From Natrinema hispanicum (GTDB taxonomy: Archaea > Halobacteriota > Halobacteria > Halobacteriales > Natrialbaceae): DNA of 64,000 bases. The notes beneath the pieces were generated by a model. The model was given only the letters and a program-made list of their open reading frames with translations. It made no database searches and was not told the DNA's origin. Shown here in pieces: positions 36,517 to 49,594 of this stretch. The stretch lies in the NCBI RefSeq assembly GCF_004217335.1, contig NZ_SHMP01000006.1, positions 248,001 to 312,000 of the forward strand, in the 5' to 3' direction. Positions within the stretch are counted from its first letter, which is position 1, and each line of letters starts with the position of its first letter. The translations under genes were made by a program, and so were the position numbers.

Positions 36517-37359
36517 TCACTGAACGTCGGCGCTGGCAGCACGGCTGATCGCGTAGATCGCGACCGACCCGAACGCGAGCGCGAGCGCGACGAGGACGGC
36601 CAGCGCCGGCACGAGCGTCTCCCACATCCCCCCAAAGCGGGTGACTTCGATCACCGTCATCGTGTCCTCGCCGAGCATCACCGCACGGGTGGCGTCGACG
36701 CCGTACGTGATCGGATTGAACGTCGCGACCGTCTGGATCCACGTCGGGAGCGCCGCCAATGGGAGGAACGCGCTCGAGACGAACAGCAAGGGCAACTGGA
36801 GCAGGTTCGCTCCGATAATCGTCGACTCCTCGTCGCGGGTCACCACGGCGAGTACGTTCGAGAACGCGGTGAACCAGATCGAAAACAGGACGCAGATACC
36901 CGCGATCGCGACGGCCCCAACCAGCCCGGTCGCGATTTCGGCACCCAGTACCACGCCCAGACTGAGCACGATCGTCACCTGTGCGATGATACGGACGACC
37001 TCGGCCAGCGTCTTGCCGACGAAGACGGCGACACGGTTCATCGGACTCACCAGCGTCTTCTCGAACATGCCGTTCTCGATGTCGTTGACCAGCCCGATCC
37101 CCGACGTCGCCGCCGCTACCAGCGCGACCTGGATCACGATCGCCGGCACGAGATACGTCTCGTAGGTAACTCCCTCGAGTGCACTCGTCGCAACGCCGCC
37201 GAACACCTGCGTGAACAATACGAGGAAGATGATCGGCTGGACGAGTGAGACGACGAGGACGAACGGGTTCCGCACCGATTTGATCGTCCACCGGACGAAC
37301 GTGGTCCACACGTCCCTCGCGAAGGTCCCGCCGTAGCGGTCGCCGGTCTGGACACTCAT
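36517..37359 (-). CDS. ABC-2 type transporter permease (drug/lipid exporter class)
   Basis: The 280-residue protein has six hydrophobic segments and the ABC-2 signature pattern, including VSLVQPIIFLVLFTQVFGGV and FLPLAALPTWIQTVATFNPITYGVDATR. It forms the membrane half of an exporter with the ATPase just upstream. The start codon overlaps that gene's stop by 4 bases, indicating translational coupling. Confidence 0.95.
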   Translation of the reverse strand: MSVQTGDRYGGTFARDVWTTFVRWTIKSVRNPFVLVVSLVQPIIFLVLFTQVFGGVATSALEGVTYETYLVPAIVIQVALVAAATSGIGLVNDIENGMFEKTLVSPMNRVAVFVGKTLAEVVRIIAQVTIVLSLGVVLGAEIATGLVGAVAIAGICVLFSIWFTAFSNVLAVVTRDEESTIIGANLLQLPLLFVSSAFLPLAALPTWIQTVATFNPITYGVDATRAVMLGEDTMTVIEVTRFGGMWETLVPALAVLVALALAFGSVAIYAISRAASADVQ

Positions 37360-38435
37360 CGGCTTACCCCGTTTGCGTCCGCGGCGGCCCCCGTTTCGCC
37401 GTCGTCTGTCACCGTCGTTTCTCTCGCGTCACCGCCGTTACTGACTGCCTCGGCTTGCACATCGCTCCCGTCAGCTGCGGCCGCTTCGGTTCGCTCCCCA
37501 GTCACCGCGAGGAACACGTCGTCGAGCGTCGGCGCGCGAACGTCGAACCCGACCACGCCGATGTCGGCGTCCCGCAGCGCGACCAACAGATCTGTTCCGC
37601 GCGTTCGCGCGTCGCGCGCTGTCACCGCCAACCCCGATTCGGTCGGCTCGATCGTCGCCCCCTCTGCGAACAGCGATTCGTCGCGGGCGACCGCCACCGC
37701 GCGCTCGCTTTCGGCGGGCTCTGCTAGTTCGACAGCGAGGATCTCGCCCCCAACACGCCGTTTCAGCGTCTCGGGTGTCCCGTCCGCGACGACCGCGCCG
37801 TCCTGAATGACCGACAGCCGGTCGCACAGTTGGTCGGCCTCCTCGAGATACTGTGTCGTCAGAAAGACCGTCGTTCCCTCGTCGTTGATCCGCTGGAAGT
37901 ACTCCCAGAGCCGATTTCGCGCTGCCGGATCGAGTCCGGTCGTTGGCTCGTCGAGGAACACGAGCGGCGGCCGGTGGACCAGCGCCGTCGCCGCGTCCAA
38001 CCGCTTTTTCATCCCGCCGGAGAAATCGTCGGCGACCTTGTCCGCGACGTCGGTCAGCTCGACGAGTTCGAGTAACTCGTCGATCCGGTCGCCCCGCTTG
38101 GCCCGTGACACGCCGTAGGCGTCACACGCAAACCGGAGGTTTTCTCGAGCCGTCAACTCGGGGTCGATGCTCGTTTCCTGTGCCATGTACCCGACAGTCG
38201 CGCGCACGCTCTGGGGCTCTGCGACGGTGTCGAACCCGTTGACCGTCACCGTGCCATCGGTCGGGCGCAACAGCGTTACCAGCGTCTTGATCAGTGTCGT
38301 CTTCCCTGCGCCGTTGGGCCCCAGAAAGCCGAAGAACTCCCCAGTCTCTACGAGGAGATCGACACCGCGGACCGCTTCGGTCCCGTCCGCGTATGTCACC
38401 GCCACGTCGCGAGCCTCGATAGCGTACTCGGTCAC
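37356..38435 (-). CDS. ABC exporter ATP-binding protein (DrrA/CcmA type)
   Basis: The 359-residue ATPase has Walker A GPNGAGKTTL, signature FSGGMKKRLD, and Walker B VFLDEPTTGLDP. A C-terminal DUF4162-type domain (about 225-320) is present, and the protein ends in an acidic Ala-rich tail of about 40 residues. Such pairs export drugs or lipids. I placed the start at the GTG at 38435 because TEYAIEARDVAVTYADG begins the fold and TATA-like elements lie upstream; an ATG at 38483 is in frame. Confidence 0.95.
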   Translation of the reverse strand: MTEYAIEARDVAVTYADGTEAVRGVDLLVETGEFFGFLGPNGAGKTTLIKTLVTLLRPTDGTVTVNGFDTVAEPQSVRATVGYMAQETSIDPELTARENLRFACDAYGVSRAKRGDRIDELLELVELTDVADKVADDFSGGMKKRLDAATALVHRPPLVFLDEPTTGLDPAARNRLWEYFQRINDEGTTVFLTTQYLEEADQLCDRLSVIQDGAVVADGTPETLKRRVGGEILAVELAEPAESERAVAVARDESLFAEGATIEPTESGLAVTARDARTRGTDLLVALRDADIGVVGFDVRAPTLDDVFLAVTGERTEAAAADGSDVQAEAVSNGGDARETTVTDDGETGAAADANGVSR

Positions 38436-38794
38436 AATCGTTCTAGGTCGACCACGGGGATATACCTGTGAGTTCGAAATCACTTATACTGGTGATCTTC
38501 GATAGCCCACCGCGTGGTAGCGACCGAACACCACGCTAGGAATACCGCATACTGGACGACGTTCACGCCATGATCGACGGTGAAAATTATTTTCTGATAT
38601 TTATCCACGAACACCGATGGGCCGGACGTCGTCGGTCACCGTCCATCGCGGTGTCCGTGACCGGTAATACACTATTACCGCTCTCAACGCATCACAGATA
38701 GTGACGTGACTACTGCACTCCCGAGTGAACGACCCGTCACTTCGAGGCAAAAAAGCGCTGCATAACTATTCATCACCCACCACACCACCGTCCT
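38436..38794. other. Intergenic region with a perfect palindrome
   Basis: This divergent spacer has no convincing ORF. It is AT-rich in its middle (38580-38610). It contains a perfect 8-bp inverted repeat with a 3-base gap (cggtaata-cac-tattaccg, 38662-38680), about 115 bases before the next gene, which is a candidate operator. Confidence 0.4.
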
Positions 38795-39427
38795 ATGTGG
38801 CCGTGGGAACACGCAATCGTCGCCTACCTCGCCTACTCGCTGTGCTGTCACATCGCCTTTCGGAAGTCACCGACTGGACTCGAGGCGTTCGCAGTCGTGT
38901 TCGCGTCAGTCCTCCCGGATCTGATCGACAAGCCACTCGCCTGGGAGTTCGGCGTGTTCGACAGCGGCTACGCCATTGGCCACTCGATCTTCTTTGCAGT
39001 GCCACTAGCGATACTCATCGGATCGATTGCACACGCGGCCACGCGCCCAGGCGTTGGACTCGCGTTCGGACTCGGCTATCTGTCCCATCTTCCCGCGGAT
39101 ATCATCGACTCCGTGTTCCGACAGGGCGTCTTCCAGGTCGAGCTCATGCTCTGGCCGATCGCACCAGTTGAGGGACAACCACCCGGGCCGGGCCTCCTCG
39201 AGGGGTTCTTCTACTTCTTCGACCGCTACTGGAGCGCTGTACTCGCCGGCGACCTCTCGACGTATCTGTTGTTCCAGTTCGGTCTCGCCGGCGTGGTGTT
39301 GCTGGTGTGGCTCGCCGACGGCGCGCCGGTCCTCCGTGAGAGCCTCCACGCTGGATTCCGCGTTACTCGAGCATTCCTCAGCCGCGTCCTCGGCCTCTCG
39401 CGTTCGAATCAGCCTGACCGCCGATAG
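38795..39427 (+). CDS. Membrane-bound metal-dependent hydrolase (YdjM-like)
   Basis: The 210-residue protein has four or five hydrophobic segments and the family's acidic/histidine motifs: MWPWEHAIVAYLAYSLCCHI, VLPDLIDKPLAWEFGV and GHSIFFAVPLAILIG, then LSHLPADIID. It is a short relative of the protein at 31323. The active-site histidines and aspartates suggest a metal-dependent membrane hydrolase, with substrate unknown. It is the last gene before the rRNA promoters. Confidence 0.85.
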   Translation: MWPWEHAIVAYLAYSLCCHIAFRKSPTGLEAFAVVFASVLPDLIDKPLAWEFGVFDSGYAIGHSIFFAVPLAILIGSIAHAATRPGVGLAFGLGYLSHLPADIIDSVFRQGVFQVELMLWPIAPVEGQPPGPGLLEGFFYFFDRYWSAVLAGDLSTYLLFQFGLAGVVLLVWLADGAPVLRESLHAGFRVTRAFLSRVLGLSRSNQPDRR

Positions 39428-39521
39428 TTTTCGTTTCCTGTCTCGTTTCGACTTGAGCGGCTCGAGGTATCGCATCTTGTGACTGTCCAACGTCGTTCAG
39501 TGATCCCTCGAGACGACGGCC

Positions 39522-39530
39522 TTATATATA
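39522..39530 (+). promoter_or_regulatory. rRNA promoter P1 (TATA ttatatata)
   Basis: A strong haloarchaeal TATA box with the preceding c lies about 25-30 bases before tgcgaacgac, the typical haloarchaeal rRNA start sequence. Confidence 0.75.
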
Positions 39531-39717
39531 CACCCAGCACTCGATATGAATGCGAACGACGTGGCCCACGCGCCACGTCCCCTCCGGCCGTTTCCCGGCA
39601 CGGAGGCAGGATTATACCCCCACTCTCGAGACGGTCGTTGATTCAGTTCGACGACTGTCACAGCTCGGGCATACCGGCTGTGTCACGATCGGTTTCCGAT
39701 CGTGACGATCCGGTTGC

Positions 39718-39725
39718 CTTATATG
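39718..39725 (+). promoter_or_regulatory. rRNA promoter P2 (TATA cttatatg)
   Basis: This is the second TATA box of the series. It follows a perfect 11-bp inverted repeat with a 3-base loop (gtcacgatcgg/ccgatcgtgac, 39682-39706). Confidence 0.65.
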
Positions 39726-39799
39726 TGGCAGGGCATTCAGTTGTGATCGCACACACCCACGCCGGCTATGATTTCCGGCGTGGACGCGATCCGACGCCC

Positions 39800-39808
39800 T
39801 TATATATC
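39800..39808 (+). promoter_or_regulatory. rRNA promoter P3 (TATA ttatatatc)
   Basis: This third TATA box shares the gacgccctta context with the usual haloarchaeal rRNA promoters. The start would fall near aacgcgaaga at about 39828. Confidence 0.68.
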
Positions 39809-39901
39809 TCAGGGTGGTTGGGTGTAAACGCGAAGAACGCGTGATCGACGGGCCGTTCAATTCGGTCCGTCATCTCGTCTCGGACGGTTCAGGTCCGAAG
39901 G

Positions 39902-39912
39902 GGTTATGTACC
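39902..39912 (+). promoter_or_regulatory. Candidate rRNA promoter P4 (ttatgtaccc)
   Basis: This element, ttatgtaccccc, resembles a fourth, weaker haloarchaeal rRNA promoter and is preceded by cgaaggggt. The leader then runs to 16S at 40114. Confidence 0.5.
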
Positions 39913-39986
39913 CCCGATGGCTTATGAACACGTCCGAAGGAAATGAGGATCCTACCCCTGCGGTCCGCCGTATAGATGGGATCTGA

Positions 39987-40004
39987 TGTTAGCCTTGGTA
40001 GTTC
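39987..40004 (+). other. Pre-16S processing stem, left arm
   Basis: These 18 bases (tgttagccttggtagttc) are exactly complementary to 41673-41690, so the 16S rRNA is enclosed in a long stem that the archaeal splicing endonuclease would cut. A separate 10-bp leader hairpin (gttcggtgac/gtcaccgaac) lies at 40001-40042. Confidence 0.8.
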
Positions 40005-40113
40005 GGTGACGCCCGATCGGTCGTTCGATCGTGTCACCGAACGTGTGGACCCATGTGTGAGTGTATTTACATTCACCGCCAACTCCCCCAGTTTTGCTGG
40101 GGAAGAGCATTTC

Positions 40114-41586
<1,473 letters not shown>

Positions 41587-41672
41587 ACAGACCGGGACTG
41601 GGGCGTTGCCCCAGCCCACCTTAGCGGTATTCCGCACGTTCGATCGCGCCGTTTGGCCGATCGGGCACCTTT

Positions 41673-41690
41673 GAACTACCAAGGCTAACA
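41673..41690 (+). other. Pre-16S processing stem, right arm
   Basis: These 18 bases are the exact complement of 39987-40004 and close the pre-16S stem. A second small hairpin (gtccaccc/gggtggac, 41701-41724) directly precedes the tRNA. Confidence 0.8.
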
Positions 41691-41726
41691 CAATCTCTCT
41701 GTCCACCCTCTCTTAGGGGTGGACGT

Positions 41727-41798
41727 GGGCCCATAGCTCAGTGGGAGAGTGCCTCCTTTGCAAGGAGGATGCCCAGGGTTCGAATCCCTGTGGGTCCA
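41727..41798 (+). tRNA. tRNA-Ala (anticodon TGC)
   Basis: This 72-base gene lies in the 16S-23S spacer, the usual haloarchaeal arrangement. The acceptor gggccca pairs with tgggtcc (one G-U), the anticodon arm is cctcctttgcaaggagg, and the T arm ggttcgaatcc is clear. The encoded 3' end stops at the discriminator A, so CCA is added later. Confidence 0.98.
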
Positions 41799-41940
41799 TG
41801 CTTCGTACTCGGTCGCCGAATCCGTGCCCTTAAGTGGGAGACGGGACTTCGATCGAGTACGACCGAACCGATGCACCAGCCCGCGTAAGTGTGGCTGGGA
41901 AGGGTTAATGCAGGCCAGCTGTCTACTGGCGTGCAGATGA

Positions 41941-41963
41941 GACCGTGTGTACGTGTAGTCCAG
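41941..41963 (+). other. Pre-23S processing stem, left arm
   Basis: The sequence gaccgt...gtacgtgtagtccag pairs with 45002-45025, with a one-base bulge. It encloses the 23S rRNA. Confidence 0.72.
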
Positions 41964-42030
41964 GCGTCCACTGGACCCGTTCCCGGGTCACTCAACGTTG
42001 CGACTCTGTCGCAACGCCGATCCGATGAAC

Positions 42031-44940
<2,910 letters not shown>

Positions 44941-45001
44941 ACTCATAACTACAACTATAACGCATTGGATCCGTGACGCGGTGAGCGGGTCCGGACGCAA
45001 A

Positions 45002-45025
45002 CTGGACTACACGTACATGACGGTC
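45002..45025 (+). other. Pre-23S processing stem, right arm
   Basis: This arm complements 41941-41963 and lies about 60 bases after the 23S end, completing the pre-23S stem. Confidence 0.7.
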
Positions 45026-45078
45026 TTAGACACACCACCGATTACGGTTTGACGACGGTTCGAGTCCGTCGGTCGGCA

Positions 45079-45200
45079 TTACGGCGGCCACAGCGGCGAG
45101 GTGCCTCCCGTACCCATCCCGAACACGGAAGATAAGCTCGCCTGCGTTACGGTGAGTACTGGAGTGGGCGACCCTCTGGGAAACTCGTTTCGCCGCCTCC
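45079..45200 (+). rRNA. rrf: 5S ribosomal RNA
   Basis: The sequence is about 122 bases. It has the haloarchaeal 5S pattern: ttacggcggccacagcgg at the 5' end, cccgtacccatcccgaacac in loop B/C, and gtactggagtgggcgaccctctggga, ending with the pairing tail cgccgcctcc. The 3' end is uncertain by 2-3 bases. Confidence 0.95.
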
Positions 45201-45218
45201 ACTCATACTCAATACAGT

Positions 45219-45260
45219 AGCCCCACAGAGCAACCGCAAACGCGGTCGTTCTGTGGGGCT
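45219..45260 (+). terminator. Terminator hairpin of the rRNA operon
   Basis: A 10-bp perfect stem (agccccacag/ctgtggggct) encloses a second stem (accgc/gcggt). It is followed by ttt and a T-rich tail. No tRNA-Cys follows the 5S, unlike in many haloarchaeal operons. Confidence 0.7.
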
Positions 45261-45823
45261 TTCTGCATTTAATACGCACCACTACTTACTACCAACACTG
45301 ACTATCACACTACTCACCATTCATAGCAACAACCAAATGCCATATAGCGGCCGTACAGCCGGTGTGCAGCAACTTCCAATCGCTACTTCAGCAAGTTCGC
45401 GGCGTCCCCAAATTGACCAGTCTCGAGTGAGATCTCTCCGGAGAGGGAACGTGTACGCCCGGAACACTAACGTCCAGCCTCATCCCGTGGCGGCATGCCG
45501 TGTCAGCTGGCTAACCCTCGTGCCGGGCGGGAGAACGCAATGCGTTCTCCGAGTACTACTGTCGCGTGCCCGGGTTCGCCGTACTGTCATCGCACCCGAA
45601 TGGGTCTGCTCGGACGGGGACTAAAGGCACGCAGTTTCTCTAGGGACGCGGCCCGTTTAACTCTTGCAGGCTCGAGCCGTCTGTTCCTGTCCTGGTGACC
45701 GTGTCGAACCACACGCAAATACAGTGAAACTGGTCGTGGCGTGGATGGCATCCCACGAGGGTGTCACTGCCACGAGGGTTTTTCATCGCTCGCTGTGGTA
45801 GAGAGGTCCCTCGAGGTGATGCT
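45261..45823. other. Non-coding stretch with hairpins, no gene recognised
   Basis: No ORF has protein-like content. Notable structures are a perfect 10-bp palindrome with one-base centre (ggagaacgca-a-tgcgttctcc, 45530-45550) and a direct repeat ccacgagggt (45753-45762 and 45770-45779). A tcgtggc/gccacga hairpin (45734-45775) is followed by five T's. Searches for RNase P and SRP RNA signatures by eye were negative. It could hold an unannotated RNA. Confidence 0.35.
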
Positions 45824-45997
45824 GTGGGTAACGACGACAAGCAACGCGCAGCGGCGACGTGCGATCGCTGTGGAGAGATCGGTATCGTTCAGATCTGGCC
45901 CGACGGCAGTTTCCAGCCGCTCGGTCAATCGACGTTCTGTGACTGTGAGTCGTCGGAACTTCGGGTGATCGAGACGGATCCGGATGAGCTGCCGTAA
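45824..45997 (+). CDS. Small zinc-binding protein
   Basis: From the GTG at 45824 the product is 57 residues with CDRCGEIGIVQIWPDG and a second CDC pair (TFCDCESSELRV). This gives four cysteines likely to bind one zinc. An earlier in-frame start at 45761 adds a Cys/Arg-rich segment that looks non-coding. The function is unknown. Confidence 0.55.
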   Translation: MGNDDKQRAAATCDRCGEIGIVQIWPDGSFQPLGQSTFCDCESSELRVIETDPDELP

Positions 45998-46282
45998 TCC
46001 GTCGACCGACGTTCTCGAGGGCCTTGTGCGCTGTGGATGGTCGCACTGACAGTTATTAACAAGGCGATGGTGGCGGTCTAAGTGAGTCAAACAGCAGCGG
46101 CAACGAGTAGCGATCGGTTTCGGGCGATCGTGGTTGGTATGCTTTACAGCGATTCCCTCTCGACTCCCACGTCGTCCTCTGAATAGACCACTTCAAATCG
46201 TCGGAGGAACTGCAATGACAGCCCGGTTTGGAACTGCCACACGCTTGGCGTGGCAACGGAAGTCCCGACAGCCGGCAGTATC
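45998..46282. other. Intergenic, no gene seen
   Basis: Convergent spacer between the small zinc protein and the flavoprotein gene; with repeat B it measures about 364 bases. It contains a tgccac/gtggca hairpin near 46231-46254. No coding potential on either strand was convincing. Confidence 0.35.
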
Positions 46283-46362
46283 AGACGGTTACTGTACGTC
46301 AGTGCCAGTGGGACCGCGACTGCCCTGCGGTCCCATCGGGAAATCGGTACAGCAGACCGTAT
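46283..46362. repeat. Dispersed hairpin repeat, copy B
   Basis: This 80-base element has a left end gacggttactgtacgtca and right end acagcagaccgtat. The inner stem is gggaccgc/gcggtccc. Its last base coincides with the end of the stop codon of the flavoprotein gene at 46362. Confidence 0.72.
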
Positions 46363-47753
46363 CAGTAGAGATAGTCTGCTTCCGATAGCTGGACGTAGCG
46401 GCCGTCGCGGTACCCGAACTTGCGTCGTTTGTACGCTGTGAGGAGTTTCACTGCGTCGAGTCCGGCAGTGTACCGGTTGCTGAGAAGGGCGTTATCACCG
46501 CTGACGCCTTGCATGTTGGTGATAGTATCGAATGCCCAGTCCCAGTCATCTGGATCGTAGTCGTTGACGATATCTGCGAAGGCCACGTTGCGCAGGATCT
46601 CGTCGCCAACTGCGCGTTTCCAGACATCGTTGTAGTTTTCGAGCGAGTTCGTCCCGGCCAGTCGACCGGCGATTTTGCCGGTGCGGACGGCGACGTGGTA
46701 GCCACCCTCGTGGAACGCTGAGGTGGTGCCCATCGCACCGCCAGCGACGGCGATGTTCGCGCCGACGGGCGACTCGATTGGTCGCGTCGACGAGATGGGG
46801 TAGGTTTCCGTCCCCTTGGACTTGCCGCGATCCTCGACGCGGGGAATGTCTTCCTCGATGTCGTACTCGTCGCCGTACTCCTGTTCGAGCAGGCGGCTGA
46901 TATATTCCGCTCCCGACGGGAGTTTCTCGTCATCGGGCCGCAAGAGCTTGTAGCTTCCTGGGTTGTCGACGTCGTTGAGTTCCATCCCGATTGGCATCGT
47001 CAGCCCAACACGGGCGACTGTGCCGTCGTTCGGGAAGACCCACGGATAGGCAGTTTCGCCCGGCATGTATCCCCACCAGAACGTAAGGGTGTCCTCAAAC
47101 TCCGCGAACAACTCCTTAGGGAACTCCCGGTACTCTTGGTACGCGATATGGTTCGCCTCCGGCGGCGAGAGGTAATCGGAGACGCTTCGGCCCGGTGCGG
47201 TAAACTGATCGAGCGCCTCGAGCGTGATCCGCCGTTGTGGGCCGTCCGCGAGGACGACGTACTGTGCCTCGAGTTCGTCGCCGTTCGAGAGCGAAAGCGT
47301 GTGGGTCGGCCCCTGCGGACTCGTCGCTCGGAGGTCGGTTTCGAGGGATTTGACGCCGACGCCGACACGCAGGTCGGCACCCGCCTCAGTCGCGCGGTCG
47401 TAGAGCCAGTCATCCATGCGCGCGCGGTTGAAGGTATAGCCGAACTTGGGATAGCTGGCGTCGATCCCGGTCGTCCGCAACTCGACGGCGCTGTTCGGGC
47501 CAATGAACTCCGTGGCCTCGAGTTCCTGCAGGATGACATCGTCGGGGATCTCACGGTAGTCGAATCCCATGATGTCGATCCAGTAGTCGAGCATCCCGGC
47601 GGCGTCGGTCGAATCCGGACCGAGCTCTTCTCGATCCTCGCGCGGGACCCCTTGCTCGAAGAGCACGGTCTCTGCGCCGTGGGCAGCGGCCTGTTCGGCC
47701 GCGGACGCGCCTGCGGGGCCACCGCCGACGATCGCAACGTCTACGCGTTCCAT
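46362..47753 (-). CDS. Geranylgeranyl reductase family FAD-dependent oxidoreductase
   Basis: The 463-residue flavoprotein starts with the dinucleotide-binding motif VDVAIVGGGPAGASAAEQAA. It contains the family region YTFNRARMDDWLYDRA, and the second FAD motif NIAVAGGAMGTTSAFHEGGYH. Such enzymes saturate geranylgeranyl chains of archaeal membrane lipids or act on related isoprenoids; several paralogues exist per genome, so this one's substrate is uncertain. It is probably membrane-associated. The stop codon touches repeat copy B. Confidence 0.93.
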   Translation of the reverse strand: MERVDVAIVGGGPAGASAAEQAAAHGAETVLFEQGVPREDREELGPDSTDAAGMLDYWIDIMGFDYREIPDDVILQELEATEFIGPNSAVELRTTGIDASYPKFGYTFNRARMDDWLYDRATEAGADLRVGVGVKSLETDLRATSPQGPTHTLSLSNGDELEAQYVVLADGPQRRITLEALDQFTAPGRSVSDYLSPPEANHIAYQEYREFPKELFAEFEDTLTFWWGYMPGETAYPWVFPNDGTVARVGLTMPIGMELNDVDNPGSYKLLRPDDEKLPSGAEYISRLLEQEYGDEYDIEEDIPRVEDRGKSKGTETYPISSTRPIESPVGANIAVAGGAMGTTSAFHEGGYHVAVRTGKIAGRLAGTNSLENYNDVWKRAVGDEILRNVAFADIVNDYDPDDWDWAFDTITNMQGVSGDNALLSNRYTAGLDAVKLLTAYKRRKFGYRDGRYVQLSEADYLY

Positions 47754-47924
47754 ACGCCATTTGGACTCAGTGAGCCATTATAAAAACTGCGAGGGAGGTT
47801 TCGACAGACTGCGCCGGGTTCGATCGCTGGCTGTTTCGATACGGTGTTGACCGTCTCCGTTTCTCTCGAGTGCGAACGAGACGGTGCCGCGAGACGAACG
47901 CTTTTGAGCGCGCTGGGCGAGGGC

Positions 47925-48905
47925 ATGACCATGAGCGATGCTGACGCGCCGGACGTACTCGTGCTTCGGAGGGGAACCCACGGGATTCCAATTGAACAGT
48001 ACGCTGATACAATCCGCGACCGACTCCCGGACCACACCGTCGCGCTTGCGCGCACGCCGGCCGCCGAGCGAGAGGCGATCCGGGACGCGACGTTCGTCAC
48101 CGGCATGACACTCGAGGAAGAACTCCTCGAGCGCGCCGACGATCTTTCGGTCTTCGCCTGCGCCTACGCAGGCACCGGCCATCTTCCCCTCGATGAACTC
48201 GCAGGACGTGACGTCACGGTGACCAATGCGTCGGGCGTCCACGGGCCGAATATCGGCGAGCACGTACTGGGATCGATTCTGTACTTCACTCGGCGGTTCC
48301 ACGTCGGCGCGCGTCGCCAGCATCGCCGTGAGTGGCGACATTACAAGGCCCACGAGCTGCAGGGATCGACCGTCACCGTCGTCGGACTGGGTGCGATCGG
48401 ACAGGCGGTCTGTGAGCGCCTCGAGCCGTTCGGCGTCGAGACGATCGGCGTCCGCTACACGCCAGCAAAGGGTGGGCCAACCGACGAGGTGATCGGTTTC
48501 GAGGGCGAGGCGTTCGATGACGCGCTCGCGCGGACCGACTATCTCGTGTTAGCGTGTCCACTGACGGAGACGACCCACGGGTTGCTCGACCGCGAGGCGT
48601 TCGTGACGATCGACCCCGATGCAGTGGTGGTCAACGTCGCTCGCGGTCCGGTCATCGAAACGGATGCGTTAGTCGAGGCACTGCGGTCGAATTGGATCCG
48701 CGGGGCTGCACTGGACGTCACTGATCCGGAACCGCTGCCCGAGGCGCATCCGCTGTGGACATTCGAGAACGTCCAGCTCACACCACATAACGCAGGCCAC
48801 ACGCCGCAGTACTACGATCGACTGGCCGATATCGTCGCCGAGAACGTCCGCCGGATTGATGCGGACGGCGCGGATGCCGACCTCGAGAATCAAGTACTCC
48901 CCTGA
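47925..48905 (+). CDS. D-isomer-specific 2-hydroxyacid dehydrogenase
   Basis: The 326-residue NAD-dependent enzyme has the Rossmann motif VVGLGAIGQAVCERL. The catalytic arginine is in VNVARGPVIETDAL, the glutamate in DPEPLPEAHPLW and the histidine in LTPHNAG. Members reduce 2-keto acids to D-hydroxy acids. The start at 47925 (MTMSDADAP) was chosen because a ctttttgag-like box at 47900 precedes it; a second ATG at 47931 is equally possible. It is divergent from the flavoprotein gene. Confidence 0.95.
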   Translation: MTMSDADAPDVLVLRRGTHGIPIEQYADTIRDRLPDHTVALARTPAAEREAIRDATFVTGMTLEEELLERADDLSVFACAYAGTGHLPLDELAGRDVTVTNASGVHGPNIGEHVLGSILYFTRRFHVGARRQHRREWRHYKAHELQGSTVTVVGLGAIGQAVCERLEPFGVETIGVRYTPAKGGPTDEVIGFEGEAFDDALARTDYLVLACPLTETTHGLLDREAFVTIDPDAVVVNVARGPVIETDALVEALRSNWIRGAALDVTDPEPLPEAHPLWTFENVQLTPHNAGHTPQYYDRLADIVAENVRRIDADGADADLENQVLP

Positions 48906-49285
48906 TCAGCAGCCGTTCACTGGCTGATATGGGCTGCTGTCAGTCAGTGACGGCCGGCCGCGACTGTCCTGCGGTCCCACCGGGAACCAGTGACGGAAGC
49001 CGTATGAATCGGGGTAGGAACCGACCACGGTCATACGGTTCCTCACTAGATGACGCGCTCGAGTGCGGGACGCCAACGATTCAGCAAGCCGGCAGTGTCC
49101 CTAACAGGACCTCACGCGAACAGTGAAGGGTCTGTACCCGCAACTCATCGTCCTGTTTACGCTCGTCATTCGGTACACCTCGTATGCCCTCTCGCTGTTT
49201 TTCGGCTCGTGAGACGCTGGTGACTCGTTTGGCTGGTAACAGTGACACTGTCGCCGTGTCCGACGGCAGCAGTTTCGAGTACCCG
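48906..49285. other. Convergent intergenic region carrying repeat E
   Basis: This 380-base spacer contains copy E of the hairpin repeat at 48927-49005. The rest (49006-49285) has no coding potential I can support. Confidence 0.4.
48927..49005. repeat. Dispersed hairpin repeat, copy E (degenerate)
   Basis: This 79-base element has left end atatgggctgctgtcagtca and right end gaagccgtat; the cagcagacc of the others is mutated. It starts 22 bases after the dehydrogenase stop codon. Confidence 0.6.
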
Positions 49286-49594
49286 TTACTGCCGTTCGGT
49301 AAGGACGACTCGTCCGGTCTGGTCGACTGAAACCCGATAGCCGGCGTAGGCGAACGTTACACAGCCGACGGTTTGGTTCGTCTCCCCGGCAGACTGAAAC
49401 AGCGAATCGAGTGCAGTCGGATCGATCGCGTCGTACAGCGGGCCGAACTCGTCTGCGATCTCGAGGGCGTCCAGATCGGACTCTGCTGCGATCGCTTCGA
49501 TCACAGCTTCGCTGAGCGGCTGGTCCGGCTGGGCCTGATAGGCATCGTATCCGTCCTGCGGACGTGATTTGCAGAGAGCGGTTTCGGTTTCCAT
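49286..49594 (-). CDS. HalOD1 output-domain protein, stand-alone
   Basis: The 102-residue protein matches the HalOD1 layout: SEAVIEAIAAESDLDALEIADEFGPLYDAIDPTALDSLFQ, then GCVTFAYAGYRVSVDQTGRV. It is a relative of the protein at 17447. The ATG at 49594 begins METETALCKS. The role of the domain is unknown; the two stand-alone copies in one window are notable. Confidence 0.85.
   Translation of the reverse strand: METETALCKSRPQDGYDAYQAQPDQPLSEAVIEAIAAESDLDALEIADEFGPLYDAIDPTALDSLFQSAGETNQTVGCVTFAYAGYRVSVDQTGRVVLTERQ

Noticed and set aside
45261..45823. RNase P RNA or SRP RNA candidate
   Set aside because: The conserved motifs of either RNA could not be found by eye in this block.
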